64,000 nt of DNA, from assembly GCF_006459125.1 (NCBI RefSeq), contig NZ_CP041070.1, positions 930,001-994,000 of the forward strand, given 5' to 3'. A program made the translations under genes and the position numbers. The notes beneath the pieces were generated by a model. The model was not told the DNA's origin. It ran no database searches and worked only from the letters and a program-made list of their open reading frames with translations. Position 1 is the stretch's first letter, and every line of letters starts with the position of its first letter. This document shows positions 38,414 to 46,190 of this stretch, piece by piece. This DNA is from Halarcobacter anaerophilus (GTDB lineage Bacteria > Campylobacterota > Campylobacteria > Campylobacterales > Arcobacteraceae).

Positions 38414-38794
38414 ATGGAAAGTTTAATAATTGAAGAGACGAAATATACACCCTCTATAAAATTAGATGCCTCTAAAGGAATATTAGAATTGATAGGAAAG
38501 TCATATCCTGAAAATACTTTTGAATTTTATAAACCCATGATGGATTGGGTTGAAAAGTATTTTAAAGGAAATGAACAAAGTAAAACAGTTGTTAATATGG
38601 AAATAATATATTTTAATTCAAGCAGCTCAAAACTTTTTTTTGATTTTTTTGATTTATTGGAAGAGGCACATAATAACGGAAAAAATATTGAGATAAATTG
38701 GATATATGACGAAGAAAACGAAAGTGCAATGGAAGCTGGAGAAGATTTCAAAGAAGATTTTGAGAGCCTTATGTTTAACCTGATTGTAAAATAG
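38414..38794 (+). CDS. siaC: SiaC family regulatory phosphoprotein
   Basis: A 126-residue protein of the DUF1987/SiaC family, an anti-anti-sigma-like switch protein. The phosphorylated Thr/Ser region of the family aligns with YFNSSSSK (Ser69-Ser72). The start ETKYTPSIKLD and the acidic C-terminus are typical. In Pseudomonas, unphosphorylated SiaC binds the stalk helix of the diguanylate cyclase SiaD and activates it. Here the adjacent partner is an HD-GYP enzyme. SiaB should phosphorylate it and the SpoIIE protein should dephosphorylate it (family-based inference). Confidence 0.9.
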   Translation: MESLIIEETKYTPSIKLDASKGILELIGKSYPENTFEFYKPMMDWVEKYFKGNEQSKTVVNMEIIYFNSSSSKLFFDFFDLLEEAHNNGKNIEINWIYDEENESAMEAGEDFKEDFESLMFNLIVK

Positions 38795-38811
38795 TAAAGA
38801 AGGAATAAAGT

Positions 38812-39606
38812 ATGCCTGATAGTATCGAAAATAGACTTATTTCAGAACTACATGAACTTCAAAACAATTTTAAAACAACAACTGATAAATTAATAAAAGA
38901 TATCTATCGTCATGATAAAATAATGGCAAGAAGTGATAAAAGGCAGAAAAAAGAGTATGATGAACTCCAAATAAAACTAGAAGAGGTTAAAGCTTTAAGT
39001 AAAGAGATAGAAGAGACACAAAGAGAAGTTGTTTTTACTATGGGCGCAATAGGAGAGAGCAGAAGCAAAGAAACGGGAAATCATGTAAAAAGAGTAGCAG
39101 AGTATTCCAAACTTTTAGCTATATATTACGGATTACCCGAAAAAGAGGCTGAAATGCTAAAACAAGCAAGTCCTATGCATGATATAGGAAAAGTCGCTAT
39201 TCCCGATTCTGTACTAAATAAACCCGGAAGATTTAATGAAGAAGAGAGAAAAATAATGGATACCCATGCCCAACTAGGCTATGATATGTTAAAACTCTCA
39301 AATAGACCTCTTCTTAAATGTGCAGCAACCGTTGCTTATGAACATCATGAAAAATGGGATGGAACAGGATATCCTAGAAAGTTAAAAGGTGAAGAGATAA
39401 ATATCTATGGAAGGATAACAGCACTAGCTGATGTTTTCGATGCTTTGGGAAGCGATAGATGCTATAAAAAAGCATGGGAAGATGAGAAAATTTTTTCCCT
39501 CTTTAAAGAAGAGAGAGGAAAACATTTTGATCCCAAGCTTATAGATATCTTTTTTGAACACTTAGATGAATTTCTAAGTATTAGAGAAAAATTAAAAGAT
39601 GAATAG
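38812..39606 (+). CDS. HD-GYP phosphodiesterase of the Sia-like module
   Basis: Predicted to hydrolyse cyclic di-GMP. Residues 1-75 are a coiled coil with DKIMARSDKRQ (35-45), shared with the histidine kinase at 32497. The HD-GYP domain follows: His91, His123-Asp124 (HDIGKVAIPD), His178-His179 (YEHHEKWDGTGYP) and the GYP at 186-188, all intact. There is no receiver domain or membrane part. Its stop codon TAG uses the first base of the IS256-family element. In the empty site reconstructed from the target duplication, the protein would end with one extra Tyr and TAA. Confidence 0.93.
   Translation: MPDSIENRLISELHELQNNFKTTTDKLIKDIYRHDKIMARSDKRQKKEYDELQIKLEEVKALSKEIEETQREVVFTMGAIGESRSKETGNHVKRVAEYSKLLAIYYGLPEKEAEMLKQASPMHDIGKVAIPDSVLNKPGRFNEEERKIMDTHAQLGYDMLKLSNRPLLKCAATVAYEHHEKWDGTGYPRKLKGEEINIYGRITALADVFDALGSDRCYKKAWEDEKIFSLFKEERGKHFDPKLIDIFFEHLDEFLSIREKLKDE
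39598..39605. repeat. Left target-site duplication of the IS element
   Basis: GATGAATA directly abuts the left end of the insertion sequence and is repeated exactly at 40922-40929 beyond its right end. An 8-bp duplication is normal for IS256-family elements. Confidence 0.9.
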
Positions 39607-40921
39607 AGACTGTTTAAAAATCTGTGTCAAGTAACTAATTGTAACTAAAGTTACACCTCTAAAAAATCATCTAACCTTCCCTCGAAAAATATTGCTAACT
39701 GAGAGAGAGTTAGATTCCAGTTTCTAACTGGCATTGTCCATTTTTCACTTGCATTTTGTATCCCCATATATAATAATTTTAATAAAGAATTTTCATTTGG
39801 AAATGCTCCTTTTGTTTTTGTTAGTTTCCTAAATTGTCTATGAACAGACTCAATAATATTGGTCGTATAAATCACTTTTCTAATTTCAGGTGGATACTTA
39901 AAATAAACAGATAGATTTTCCCATTTATTATGCCAAGATTGAAGTACAATAGGATATTTTTTACCCCATTTCTCATCAAGTTTTAGAAGTTCGTCTTCTG
40001 CTATCTCTTTTGATACTGCTTGATAAACAGGTTTTAAATCTTTCATAAATTCTTTATGGTTTTTAGAAGCAACATATTTCATTGAATTTCTAATTTGATG
40101 AATAATACATAGTTGTACTTCTGTTTTTGGAAATATTGTTTTTATTGCTTCAGGGAAGCCTTTTAAACCATCTACACTTGCAATAAGTATATCTTGCAAT
40201 CCTCTGTTGTTTAAATCACTTAAAACACTAAGCCAGAAGTTTGCACCTTCACTCTCACTTAGATAAAGTCCAAGTATCTCTTTTTTACCATCTAAACGAA
40301 GTCCTAAAACAGTATAAACTGCTTTTGACACATATTTACCACCATCCTTGATTTTATAATGGATTGCATCTAACCATACAAAAGGATAAATTGTTTCTAA
40401 TGGTCTACTTTGCCATGCTTTTACTTTATCAATAATCTTATCCGTAATTGCACTTATTGTTGCAGTTGATAATTCTACTCTATATATCTCTTCAATATGT
40501 TTAATTATATCTCTATAGCTTAATCCTAAGCCATACATTGAAATTATTCTTTCTTCTATTTCATTTGAAATTGTTGTTTGATTTTTCTTTACTAGTTGTG
40601 GTTCAAAAGATCCTGCTCTATCTCTTGGTGTATTTAGTTCAAATGTTCCATCTGTTGATTTTATTGTTTTAGATGTTTTACCATTTTTCCTATTCTTATT
40701 TCCTGATAATACATCATCTTTTATATGAGATTCTACTTCTGCTTCTAATGCAGCTTCCACTAATTGTTTTACTAAGGGAGCAAGTACACCATCTTTCCCA
40801 CTTATTTTTTTACCAGCTAAAAGTTGTTGAACTGCTTCATTAAAATCAAACTCTGTTTCTTTTTTCATTGTCAATCCTTGATATTATTTTATCAGATTGA
40901 CACAGAATTTTTAACACTCCC
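39606..40921. mobile_element. IS256-family insertion sequence, apparently intact
   Basis: A 1316-bp element with one transposase gene. The terminal inverted repeats match at about 20 of the inner 23 positions: GACTGTTTAAAAATCTGTGT begins at 39608, and the complement of the right end starts GAGTGTTAAAAATTCTGTGT. An 8-bp duplication of GATGAATA flanks it. Intact ends, an intact transposase and an exact duplication suggest a recent, possibly active insertion. It sits between the HD-GYP gene and a convergent lipoprotein gene and damages neither seriously. Confidence 0.93.
39651..40868 (-). CDS. IS256-family transposase
   Basis: A 405-residue Mutator-type transposase. The DDE residues are the Asp in FVWLDAIHYKI, the Asp in ASVDGLKGFPEAI (the family signature), and the Glu in TTNIIESVHRQFRK. 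I chose ATG 40868 with an AAGGA ribosome binding site seven bases before it; an in-frame TTG at 40874 would add two residues. It fills nearly the whole element. Confidence 0.97.
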   Translation of the reverse strand: MKKETEFDFNEAVQQLLAGKKISGKDGVLAPLVKQLVEAALEAEVESHIKDDVLSGNKNRKNGKTSKTIKSTDGTFELNTPRDRAGSFEPQLVKKNQTTISNEIEERIISMYGLGLSYRDIIKHIEEIYRVELSTATISAITDKIIDKVKAWQSRPLETIYPFVWLDAIHYKIKDGGKYVSKAVYTVLGLRLDGKKEILGLYLSESEGANFWLSVLSDLNNRGLQDILIASVDGLKGFPEAIKTIFPKTEVQLCIIHQIRNSMKYVASKNHKEFMKDLKPVYQAVSKEIAEDELLKLDEKWGKKYPIVLQSWHNKWENLSVYFKYPPEIRKVIYTTNIIESVHRQFRKLTKTKGAFPNENSLLKLLYMGIQNASEKWTMPVRNWNLTLSQLAIFFEGRLDDFLEV

Positions 40922-40929
40922 GATGAATA
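40922..40929. repeat. Right target-site duplication of the IS element
   Basis: GATGAATA, identical to 39598-39605. Removing the element and one copy restores a continuous reading GAT GAA TAT TAA at the end of the HD-GYP gene. Confidence 0.9.
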
Positions 40930-40946
40930 TTAATCTAAAACGTTTT

Positions 40947-41561
40947 TTATAATCTATCCTCAATTTCAATATCAAAATAGTTTTCCAAAAGATTTTTTCT
41001 AACTAAGCTGTCGTTATACTCTCCTTTATATCTTTTTTTGTTAGAGTATTTACTTTTATAATCTTTTTTAAAGCTTTTTAACAGTTTGTCATATAAAAAT
41101 CCTTTATAATCTAAAATAAAAATATCTTTGCTAGATGAATAGATATATATAACAGACAGGTAGCTGTTTTTATTTACTTTTAAGGTTGAAAAATCATAAC
41201 CTTTGATATCATAATTTTCTACAACTTCAATATCATCCAACTTTAGTTGATTTCTTATATTTGAAATAAAAAATCCGCTTGGAAGTCCTGTCCAATGACA
41301 GTTATGATCCAATCTTACATATTCAATAAAAAGTTTTCCGTATGTAGAACTTTCACCTGCTAGGGTATAAGAGTCGTCAACACATCTAAAATAGTAATGA
41401 TGTTCTAGTTTTGCTTTTTGAAATTCTACTAAAACAGGATTTTCACTTTTTCCTAAAAACATTGATTTTGCATTATTCATACTATAAACAGAATCATTTT
41501 TTATACTGCATCCTGTAAAAAGTAGTATTAAAAATAAAATCTTAATCGTTTTGATAACCAA
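40947..41561 (-). CDS. Lipoprotein, paralog of the upstream gene product
   Basis: A 204-residue protein of unknown function. A signal peptide ending in LLFTGC makes it a lipoprotein (Cys18). The start is TTG 41561, after AGGAGG embedded in the end of the upstream gene. Its middle and C-terminal parts align with the neighbour at 41542: LFIEYVRLDHNCHWTGLPSG against LFLEYIKDDQNTQWNGQALS, and SVIYIYSSSKDIFILDYKG against HIIYIFSSSSNTIIIDAKG. The two are probably a duplicated pair, one membrane-anchored and one not. Confidence 0.75.
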   Translation of the reverse strand: MVIKTIKILFLILLFTGCSIKNDSVYSMNNAKSMFLGKSENPVLVEFQKAKLEHHYYFRCVDDSYTLAGESSTYGKLFIEYVRLDHNCHWTGLPSGFFISNIRNQLKLDDIEVVENYDIKGYDFSTLKVNKNSYLSVIYIYSSSKDIFILDYKGFLYDKLLKSFKKDYKSKYSNKKRYKGEYNDSLVRKNLLENYFDIEIEDRL

Positions 41562-42108
41562 AATATCCTCCTAAATTGTTCTCTTTTACTAATGAAATAT
41601 CAAAGTTTATTTCACCTTTTTGTTTCTCTTCATACTTGTATTTATACTCATTTTCAAGTTTTTGTCTTAAATTTTTATATAAATCTCCTTTTGCATCTAT
41701 AATAATAGTATTTGAAGATGAACTGAATATGTAAATTATATGAATAATGAAAGATTCATCAACTTCATAGATTTTAAAAAGATAATTATCAATCTCTTTT
41801 TTCTCAAGCAAAGTAAGTTCTTTGATTTTTAGTTTGTCTTTTATAAAACCTTCGTACAAAGAGAGAGCTTGACCGTTCCATTGAGTATTTTGATCATCTT
41901 TTATATATTCTAAAAAGAGCTCTTTTGTTTTTAATGTGTAAGCATGAATTATATAAGGATCATGTCTTGTTTTAATATCATAATCTTCTACAGGGTATTC
42001 GTAAAAATCATTGTTTTTTAGTTTAAAACAGAGTCTGTTATTTTCAAATTTATAAGTCGGTATGCTCGCTTTTGCAATGTAATTTATGATTTTTTTTAAA
42101 ATACCCAC
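41542..42108 (-). CDS. Unknown protein, paralog of the downstream lipoprotein
   Basis: A 188-residue protein without a clear signal peptide. The start is GTG 42108, behind AAGGA. It shares an extended region with the lipoprotein encoded immediately downstream, whose start overlaps it by 20 bases. I know no named family for it. The pattern of strands followed by a YKNLRQKLENEYKYKY-type charged tail is common to both. Function unknown. Confidence 0.7.
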   Translation of the reverse strand: MGILKKIINYIAKASIPTYKFENNRLCFKLKNNDFYEYPVEDYDIKTRHDPYIIHAYTLKTKELFLEYIKDDQNTQWNGQALSLYEGFIKDKLKIKELTLLEKKEIDNYLFKIYEVDESFIIHIIYIFSSSSNTIIIDAKGDLYKNLRQKLENEYKYKYEEKQKGEINFDISLVKENNLGGYFGYQND

Positions 42109-42246
42109 TTCTTTTTCCTTTTGTTTAAATCTGTTTATTATACAACCTTTCTTATTAACTATTTAAATTTTTGAACTTGTGGATTAATAATTGCATAGAT
42201 TAATGTTCCATGTGTAAGATATATAAAAATTTTCAAAAGGATAATA

Positions 42247-42639
42247 ATGAAAATAGCAATTCCGGTAAAAGATGAAAATCTTAGATTCTTCCCAAATGCA
42301 GGTCATACTCCTAAGTTTGCAATCTTTTCTATGAGTGGTTCTAGTATGTTCAAATCTTTCAAACTAGAAGAGATTAAAAATAACCCTAGAACAGATCTTG
42401 ATCATGAACATCCCGAAGAAGAGCATGCTTGTGAACATGACCATGATGATTTGGAACATATTGAACAGCACAATAAAATGGGACGAACTCTTAAAGAGTG
42501 TAACTATGTAGTTGTAAAAACAGCTTGTAAAAATACGGCAAAGTCTTTTACAAGTGAAGGTATAAAAGTCGTTAAGTATAACGGAGAATCATTTTTGGCA
42601 GATGAAATACTAAAAGAGGTCTCTTCTAAGTTTATTTAA
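42247..42639 (+). CDS. NifX/NafY-like protein with His-rich insert
   Basis: A 130-residue protein of the dinitrogenase iron-molybdenum cofactor (NifX/NifB C-terminal) fold, with starts MKIAIPVKDENLRFFPNAGH and a C-terminal GIKVVKYNGESFLADEI. Between the two halves is a metal-binding-looking insert with His53, 55, 60, 64, 66, 71, 75 and Cys62. Family members carry Fe-S or metal cofactors. No nitrogenase genes are visible here. Monocistronic, ending in a clear bidirectional terminator. Confidence 0.82.
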   Translation: MKIAIPVKDENLRFFPNAGHTPKFAIFSMSGSSMFKSFKLEEIKNNPRTDLDHEHPEEEHACEHDHDDLEHIEQHNKMGRTLKECNYVVVKTACKNTAKSFTSEGIKVVKYNGESFLADEILKEVSSKFI

Positions 42640-42664
42640 AACCTCTTATTTTTTAAGAGGTTTT
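42638..42664. terminator. Bidirectional terminator
   Basis: AAAACCTCTT (42638-42647) pairs with AAGAGGTTTT (42655-42664) around a short T-rich loop. T- and A-rich tracts on the two sides serve the plus-strand NifX-like gene and the convergent TPR gene, whose stop codon lies at the hairpin edge. Confidence 0.8.
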
Positions 42665-43613
42665 AAAAAGTGTTGTTGTTATATCTGTCTTTATCTTTTA
42701 TAACTTCTGCACTTGCTACTATATTCATAATCATTTCATCTTTACTTTGGGAAAATTTTTCAATAATGCTGTCGCAAACTTCTAAAAGTTCATCTTCTCT
42801 TTGAAGTTCACTTAAAAGAATTGATTTATTGTGTAGAGCTAAAGCAACTTGATTTTTAAGTTCGCCTTTGGAGTCTTCAAATTTTTCAATTACTTGATTA
42901 TAAATATCCAAAGCTTCATTATATTTGTTTAACTCTCTGATTTTTGCCGCTTTATTTACTAAAGCTTTTGCAAAAAATTCCAAAACTCTTGGATTTGAAC
43001 TCTCTTCAAATTTATTAATAAGATAATCATAAGCTTTTATCGCTTCTTTATTTTGCTCATTTTGTCCGTAAATCAAGGCAATATTATAAGCTGCTTGGGC
43101 AACATGAAATAAAACATTTTCTTGTTTAGAGTTTTCAAAATTATTTACCAGCTCTTTATATACAACTTGCGCATCTTTAAAATCTTTTAATTCAGAGATA
43201 CAAATTGCTTTATTTATATAAGTTTTTGCAAGAACTATTTCCGTATCATAAGAGATATCTTCAATAAACTTTTCAAGCAAAGCGTTATAGGTTTTTAATT
43301 CTGATTCAAAGTTTTTCTCTTTTGCATAAGCTAAAGCTTTGTTATAATAAGCATATATTAAAAATTTTGAAATTGTTTCATCTGTTGAATTTTTAAACTT
43401 TTTTATGATCTCTTTATACGTACTAATTACTTCACTGTTGTTGTCTAGGTTTGTAAGTGCAGTTGCTTTACCCATTAATGCATAAAAAGTATCTATCTCA
43501 TTTGTTGCATTATCAAGTAACTGTGAACTTAAAAGCAAAGCCTCTTTAAACTCTCTGTTTTTTAGCTTTTGATTAAATTCATTATAAACTTTTTCAAAAC
43601 TTTCTAGACTCAA
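42663..43613 (-). CDS. TPR-repeat protein
   Basis: A 316-residue protein made almost entirely of tetratricopeptide-like helical pairs. Repeating patterns such as YNKALAYAKEKNFESELKTYNALLEKF and YNIALIYGQNEQNKEAIKAYDYLINKF recur about every 40-45 residues. There is no signal peptide, so it is probably a cytosolic scaffold. Similar proteins occur in Arcobacter-like genomes; the partner is unknown. It lies downstream of the GNAT gene. Confidence 0.85.
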   Translation of the reverse strand: MSLESFEKVYNEFNQKLKNREFKEALLLSSQLLDNATNEIDTFYALMGKATALTNLDNNSEVISTYKEIIKKFKNSTDETISKFLIYAYYNKALAYAKEKNFESELKTYNALLEKFIEDISYDTEIVLAKTYINKAICISELKDFKDAQVVYKELVNNFENSKQENVLFHVAQAAYNIALIYGQNEQNKEAIKAYDYLINKFEESSNPRVLEFFAKALVNKAAKIRELNKYNEALDIYNQVIEKFEDSKGELKNQVALALHNKSILLSELQREDELLEVCDSIIEKFSQSKDEMIMNIVASAEVIKDKDRYNNNTF

Positions 43614-43661
43614 AATCTATCCTTTTATATTATAATTTATGGAAGTATACTTGATTTGGAA

Positions 43662-44141
43662 TTAACTTTCGGCAAAACTATGTAAAGAATCTCCTTCTAA
43701 TCTATATCCGATCCACTCTTCTTGTGCTTTTGCTCCAAGACTTTCATAAAACTCTCTTGAGGGAGTATTCCAATCAAGACATGACCACTCAAATCTACCG
43801 CAGTTTTCTTCAACTGCTTTTTTTGCCAAATGTTTAAGTATTGCTTTTCCTGCTCCTAAACCTCTTTTTGATTCACTTATATACAAATCTTCAAGATAGA
43901 TTCCTTTTTTGCCAAGCCACGTTGAATAGTTGTAAAAATATACCGCATATCCGATTGCTTCACCGTTTTGTTCACAAATCAGGGCTTGAACAGTTGAGTT
44001 TTCTCCAAAAATTGCCTCTTTTGTCTGCTTTGCATCTGTTTTAACTTCGTGTTTTGCATTTTCATAAACTGCTAATTCTATAATAAAATCCAAAATAAGC
44101 TGTGCATCGTCAGAAATTGCATCTCTAATCGTTATTGACAT
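43662..44141 (-). CDS. GNAT family N-acetyltransferase
   Basis: A 159-residue acetyl-CoA-dependent acetyltransferase of the diamine/spermidine-like GNAT group. Acetyl-CoA loop SKRGLGAGKAILKHL; C-terminal WNTPSREFYESLGAKAQEEWIGYRL, where the Tyr acts as general acid in characterised members. I chose ATG 44141 with an AGAGGA ribosome binding site; a longer frame from 44195 would add 18 residues that do not fit the family. The substrate is probably a polyamine or amino acid, which is uncertain. Confidence 0.9.
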   Translation of the reverse strand: MSITIRDAISDDAQLILDFIIELAVYENAKHEVKTDAKQTKEAIFGENSTVQALICEQNGEAIGYAVYFYNYSTWLGKKGIYLEDLYISESKRGLGAGKAILKHLAKKAVEENCGRFEWSCLDWNTPSREFYESLGAKAQEEWIGYRLEGDSLHSFAES

Positions 44142-44262
44142 TTGAAATCCTCTTCGTTTTAAATTGAGTATAAATTTTAGACAAAAGTTTATCAAAAGAT
44201 AATGAATTTTAAGAATTTTTTTTTATTTAAACAGAAAAATAATCTTGTTTTAAGGAAAAAAG

Positions 44263-44277
44263 GATAATATTCTTATC
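44263..44277. promoter_or_regulatory. Possible MarR operator
   Basis: GATAA and TTATC form a 5-bp inverted repeat with a 5-base spacer, 56 bases before the MarR gene. The size and position fit a MarR-type operator, but the arms are short and AT-rich. Confidence 0.3.
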
Positions 44278-44332
44278 TTATTAATTATTAACACATTAAC
44301 TAAATCACAATCTTAGTAATTTAAGGAAAATC

Positions 44333-44752
44333 ATGTCTTTTGAATTTGATAACGTATTTGGCGTATTAATAGCCAATATAAGAAATAGTTTAAAGAATAA
44401 TATTGAAAAACTTTTAGTGGATTATGATATTTCATCTGCTCAAAGTATTATTTTAAGAAGGCTTTGCGAAAAAGATAACCTAACTCAAAAAGAGTTAGCC
44501 GAAGATACTTATTTTAAACCCTCAAGTCTAACTCTTATGATAGATAAACTTGAAAAAAAAGGTTTTGTAAAAAGAAAAGCAAAAAAAGATGACAGAAGAG
44601 CTTTTTTAGTATGTCTTACCCAAAAAGGAAGAGATTTAGAAAAACTTCTAATCGAAGCAAATAAAAAAATGGAAGAAGAGGCTTTAAAAGATATTGAGGA
44701 TAAAGAGCTTTTAATTCAAACATTAAAAAAAATATATTCAAATATAAAGTAA
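44333..44752 (+). CDS. MarR family transcriptional regulator
   Basis: A 139-residue winged-helix repressor. The recognition region is LTQKELAEDTYFKPSSLTLMIDKLEKKG (read in two parts, residues ~48-75), and the wing is KDDRRAFLVCLTQKG with the conserved DxR motif. It is the first gene of a five-gene efflux operon and very likely its repressor, released by aromatic or phenolic substrates as in other MarR-efflux pairs (inference from context). Confidence 0.93.
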   Translation: MSFEFDNVFGVLIANIRNSLKNNIEKLLVDYDISSAQSIILRRLCEKDNLTQKELAEDTYFKPSSLTLMIDKLEKKGFVKRKAKKDDRRAFLVCLTQKGRDLEKLLIEANKKMEEEALKDIEDKELLIQTLKKIYSNIK

Positions 44753-44759
44753 GGATAAA

Positions 44760-46190
44760 ATGAAAAAAATCATATTTAGTTTATTGTCGGTTTTTCTGTT
44801 TTTAGGTTGTGTTCCTAATATAGAAAAACAAAAAGTTATAAAAGATACGAAAATAGAACAAGAGTTTATAGAAGATTTAAACAGTTTTCAAAGTGTTAAT
44901 TTGAAGTTGCAAAACAATTGGTGGAGAAAATTTGAAGATAAACAGCTGAACTCTTTGATTGAAAATGCTATAAAAAATACTCCTTCTTTAAAGGCTTTAA
45001 AACAAAGATATGCAAAAGCAAACTCTCTTGTAAAAATGAGAAAATCCGCAAATCTGCCAAATATCGGTTTTGGTGCAGATGTATCAAGACAAAGATTTAG
45101 CGAAAATTATATATTTCCCGCTCCTTTGGGAGGAAACTATTACAATCTTTATCAGTTTGGTTTAAATCTTGATTATGAGTTTGATTTTTGGGATAAAAGA
45201 GCCTCCTTGATTAGAGCTTCTTTAAATGAAGCCTTGGCTCAAAAAGCATATATAAAAGTAAAAGAGTTGTCTGTCTCAACTTCAATCGCCAAATTATATA
45301 TTTCATTAAATTATAAAAACAGAGAGTTAGAACAGCTACAGATTTTGAAAAAAATTACAAATGAAAAACATCATATTTTAGACAAAGTTCACAAATTGGG
45401 TTTATCAAATAGAAAAGAGATAAATGAAAGTGGCTCTTCAATAGAAAAAATCAATCAAAAAATCTCAGATCTTAGAATTGAAATAGAGGATATAAAAAGA
45501 TCAATCGCAATTATTTCAGGAATGATGCCTTCTCAAATGGATAAGTTAGAAAAAACTGATATTGCAGATGATTATAAAGTTTTTATCCCAAAAGATATTC
45601 ATTTGGATATTTTGTCTCACAGACCTGAAATTGCAATGCAAAAATATCTTTTACTTAGTAAAAGCGCATATATAAAAAATGCAAAAGCTCAATTTTATCC
45701 GAATATTAGTTTAAACGGATTATTAAATTTTACATCATTTCCTTGGTCAAGTCTGTTTAATCATACCTCTTTTGCTCCTTTAGGCGCAGTTGCTTTTTCT
45801 CTGCCTTTGTTTGATGCAGGGAAAAGAGAAGCAAATTTGAATATAAAAGTAAGTGATTACAATGAGCAAGTGCAGCTTTATAATCAAAGTGTTATAAAAG
45901 CCGTAAATGAAGTGGTAAACTCTTTGAGAAAACTTGAACTAACAAAATCAAATTTAAAATATCAAGATGAAATTTTAAAAAAGAAAAACAAAAATTTACA
46001 AATAGAAAAGAGAATTTATGAAATAGGTTTAAACAATAAAATCTCTTATCTTAACTCAAAACTTCTTTTACAAGAAGAGATTTTAAAAAATATAAGTTTG
46101 AAAGATAAAGAGTTAAATGCACAAATTGATTTAATCAAAGCTCTTGGTGGCGGATATAAAAGTGAGAGAATAGATGTTAGCCATAACTAA
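44760..46190 (+). CDS. Outer-membrane efflux lipoprotein (TolC/NodT family)
   Basis: A 476-residue outer-membrane channel subunit. The lipobox FLFLGC gives mature Cys17. Two homologous long-helix repeats follow: WWRKFEDKQLNSLIENAIKN opens the first, and LDILSHRPEIAMQKYLLLS opens the second, both NodT hallmarks. It forms the exit duct for the FUSC/HlyD pump encoded downstream. Its end overlaps the FUSC start by 17 bases. Confidence 0.94.
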   Translation: MKKIIFSLLSVFLFLGCVPNIEKQKVIKDTKIEQEFIEDLNSFQSVNLKLQNNWWRKFEDKQLNSLIENAIKNTPSLKALKQRYAKANSLVKMRKSANLPNIGFGADVSRQRFSENYIFPAPLGGNYYNLYQFGLNLDYEFDFWDKRASLIRASLNEALAQKAYIKVKELSVSTSIAKLYISLNYKNRELEQLQILKKITNEKHHILDKVHKLGLSNRKEINESGSSIEKINQKISDLRIEIEDIKRSIAIISGMMPSQMDKLEKTDIADDYKVFIPKDIHLDILSHRPEIAMQKYLLLSKSAYIKNAKAQFYPNISLNGLLNFTSFPWSSLFNHTSFAPLGAVAFSLPLFDAGKREANLNIKVSDYNEQVQLYNQSVIKAVNEVVNSLRKLELTKSNLKYQDEILKKKNKNLQIEKRIYEIGLNNKISYLNSKLLLQEEILKNISLKDKELNAQIDLIKALGGGYKSERIDVSHN

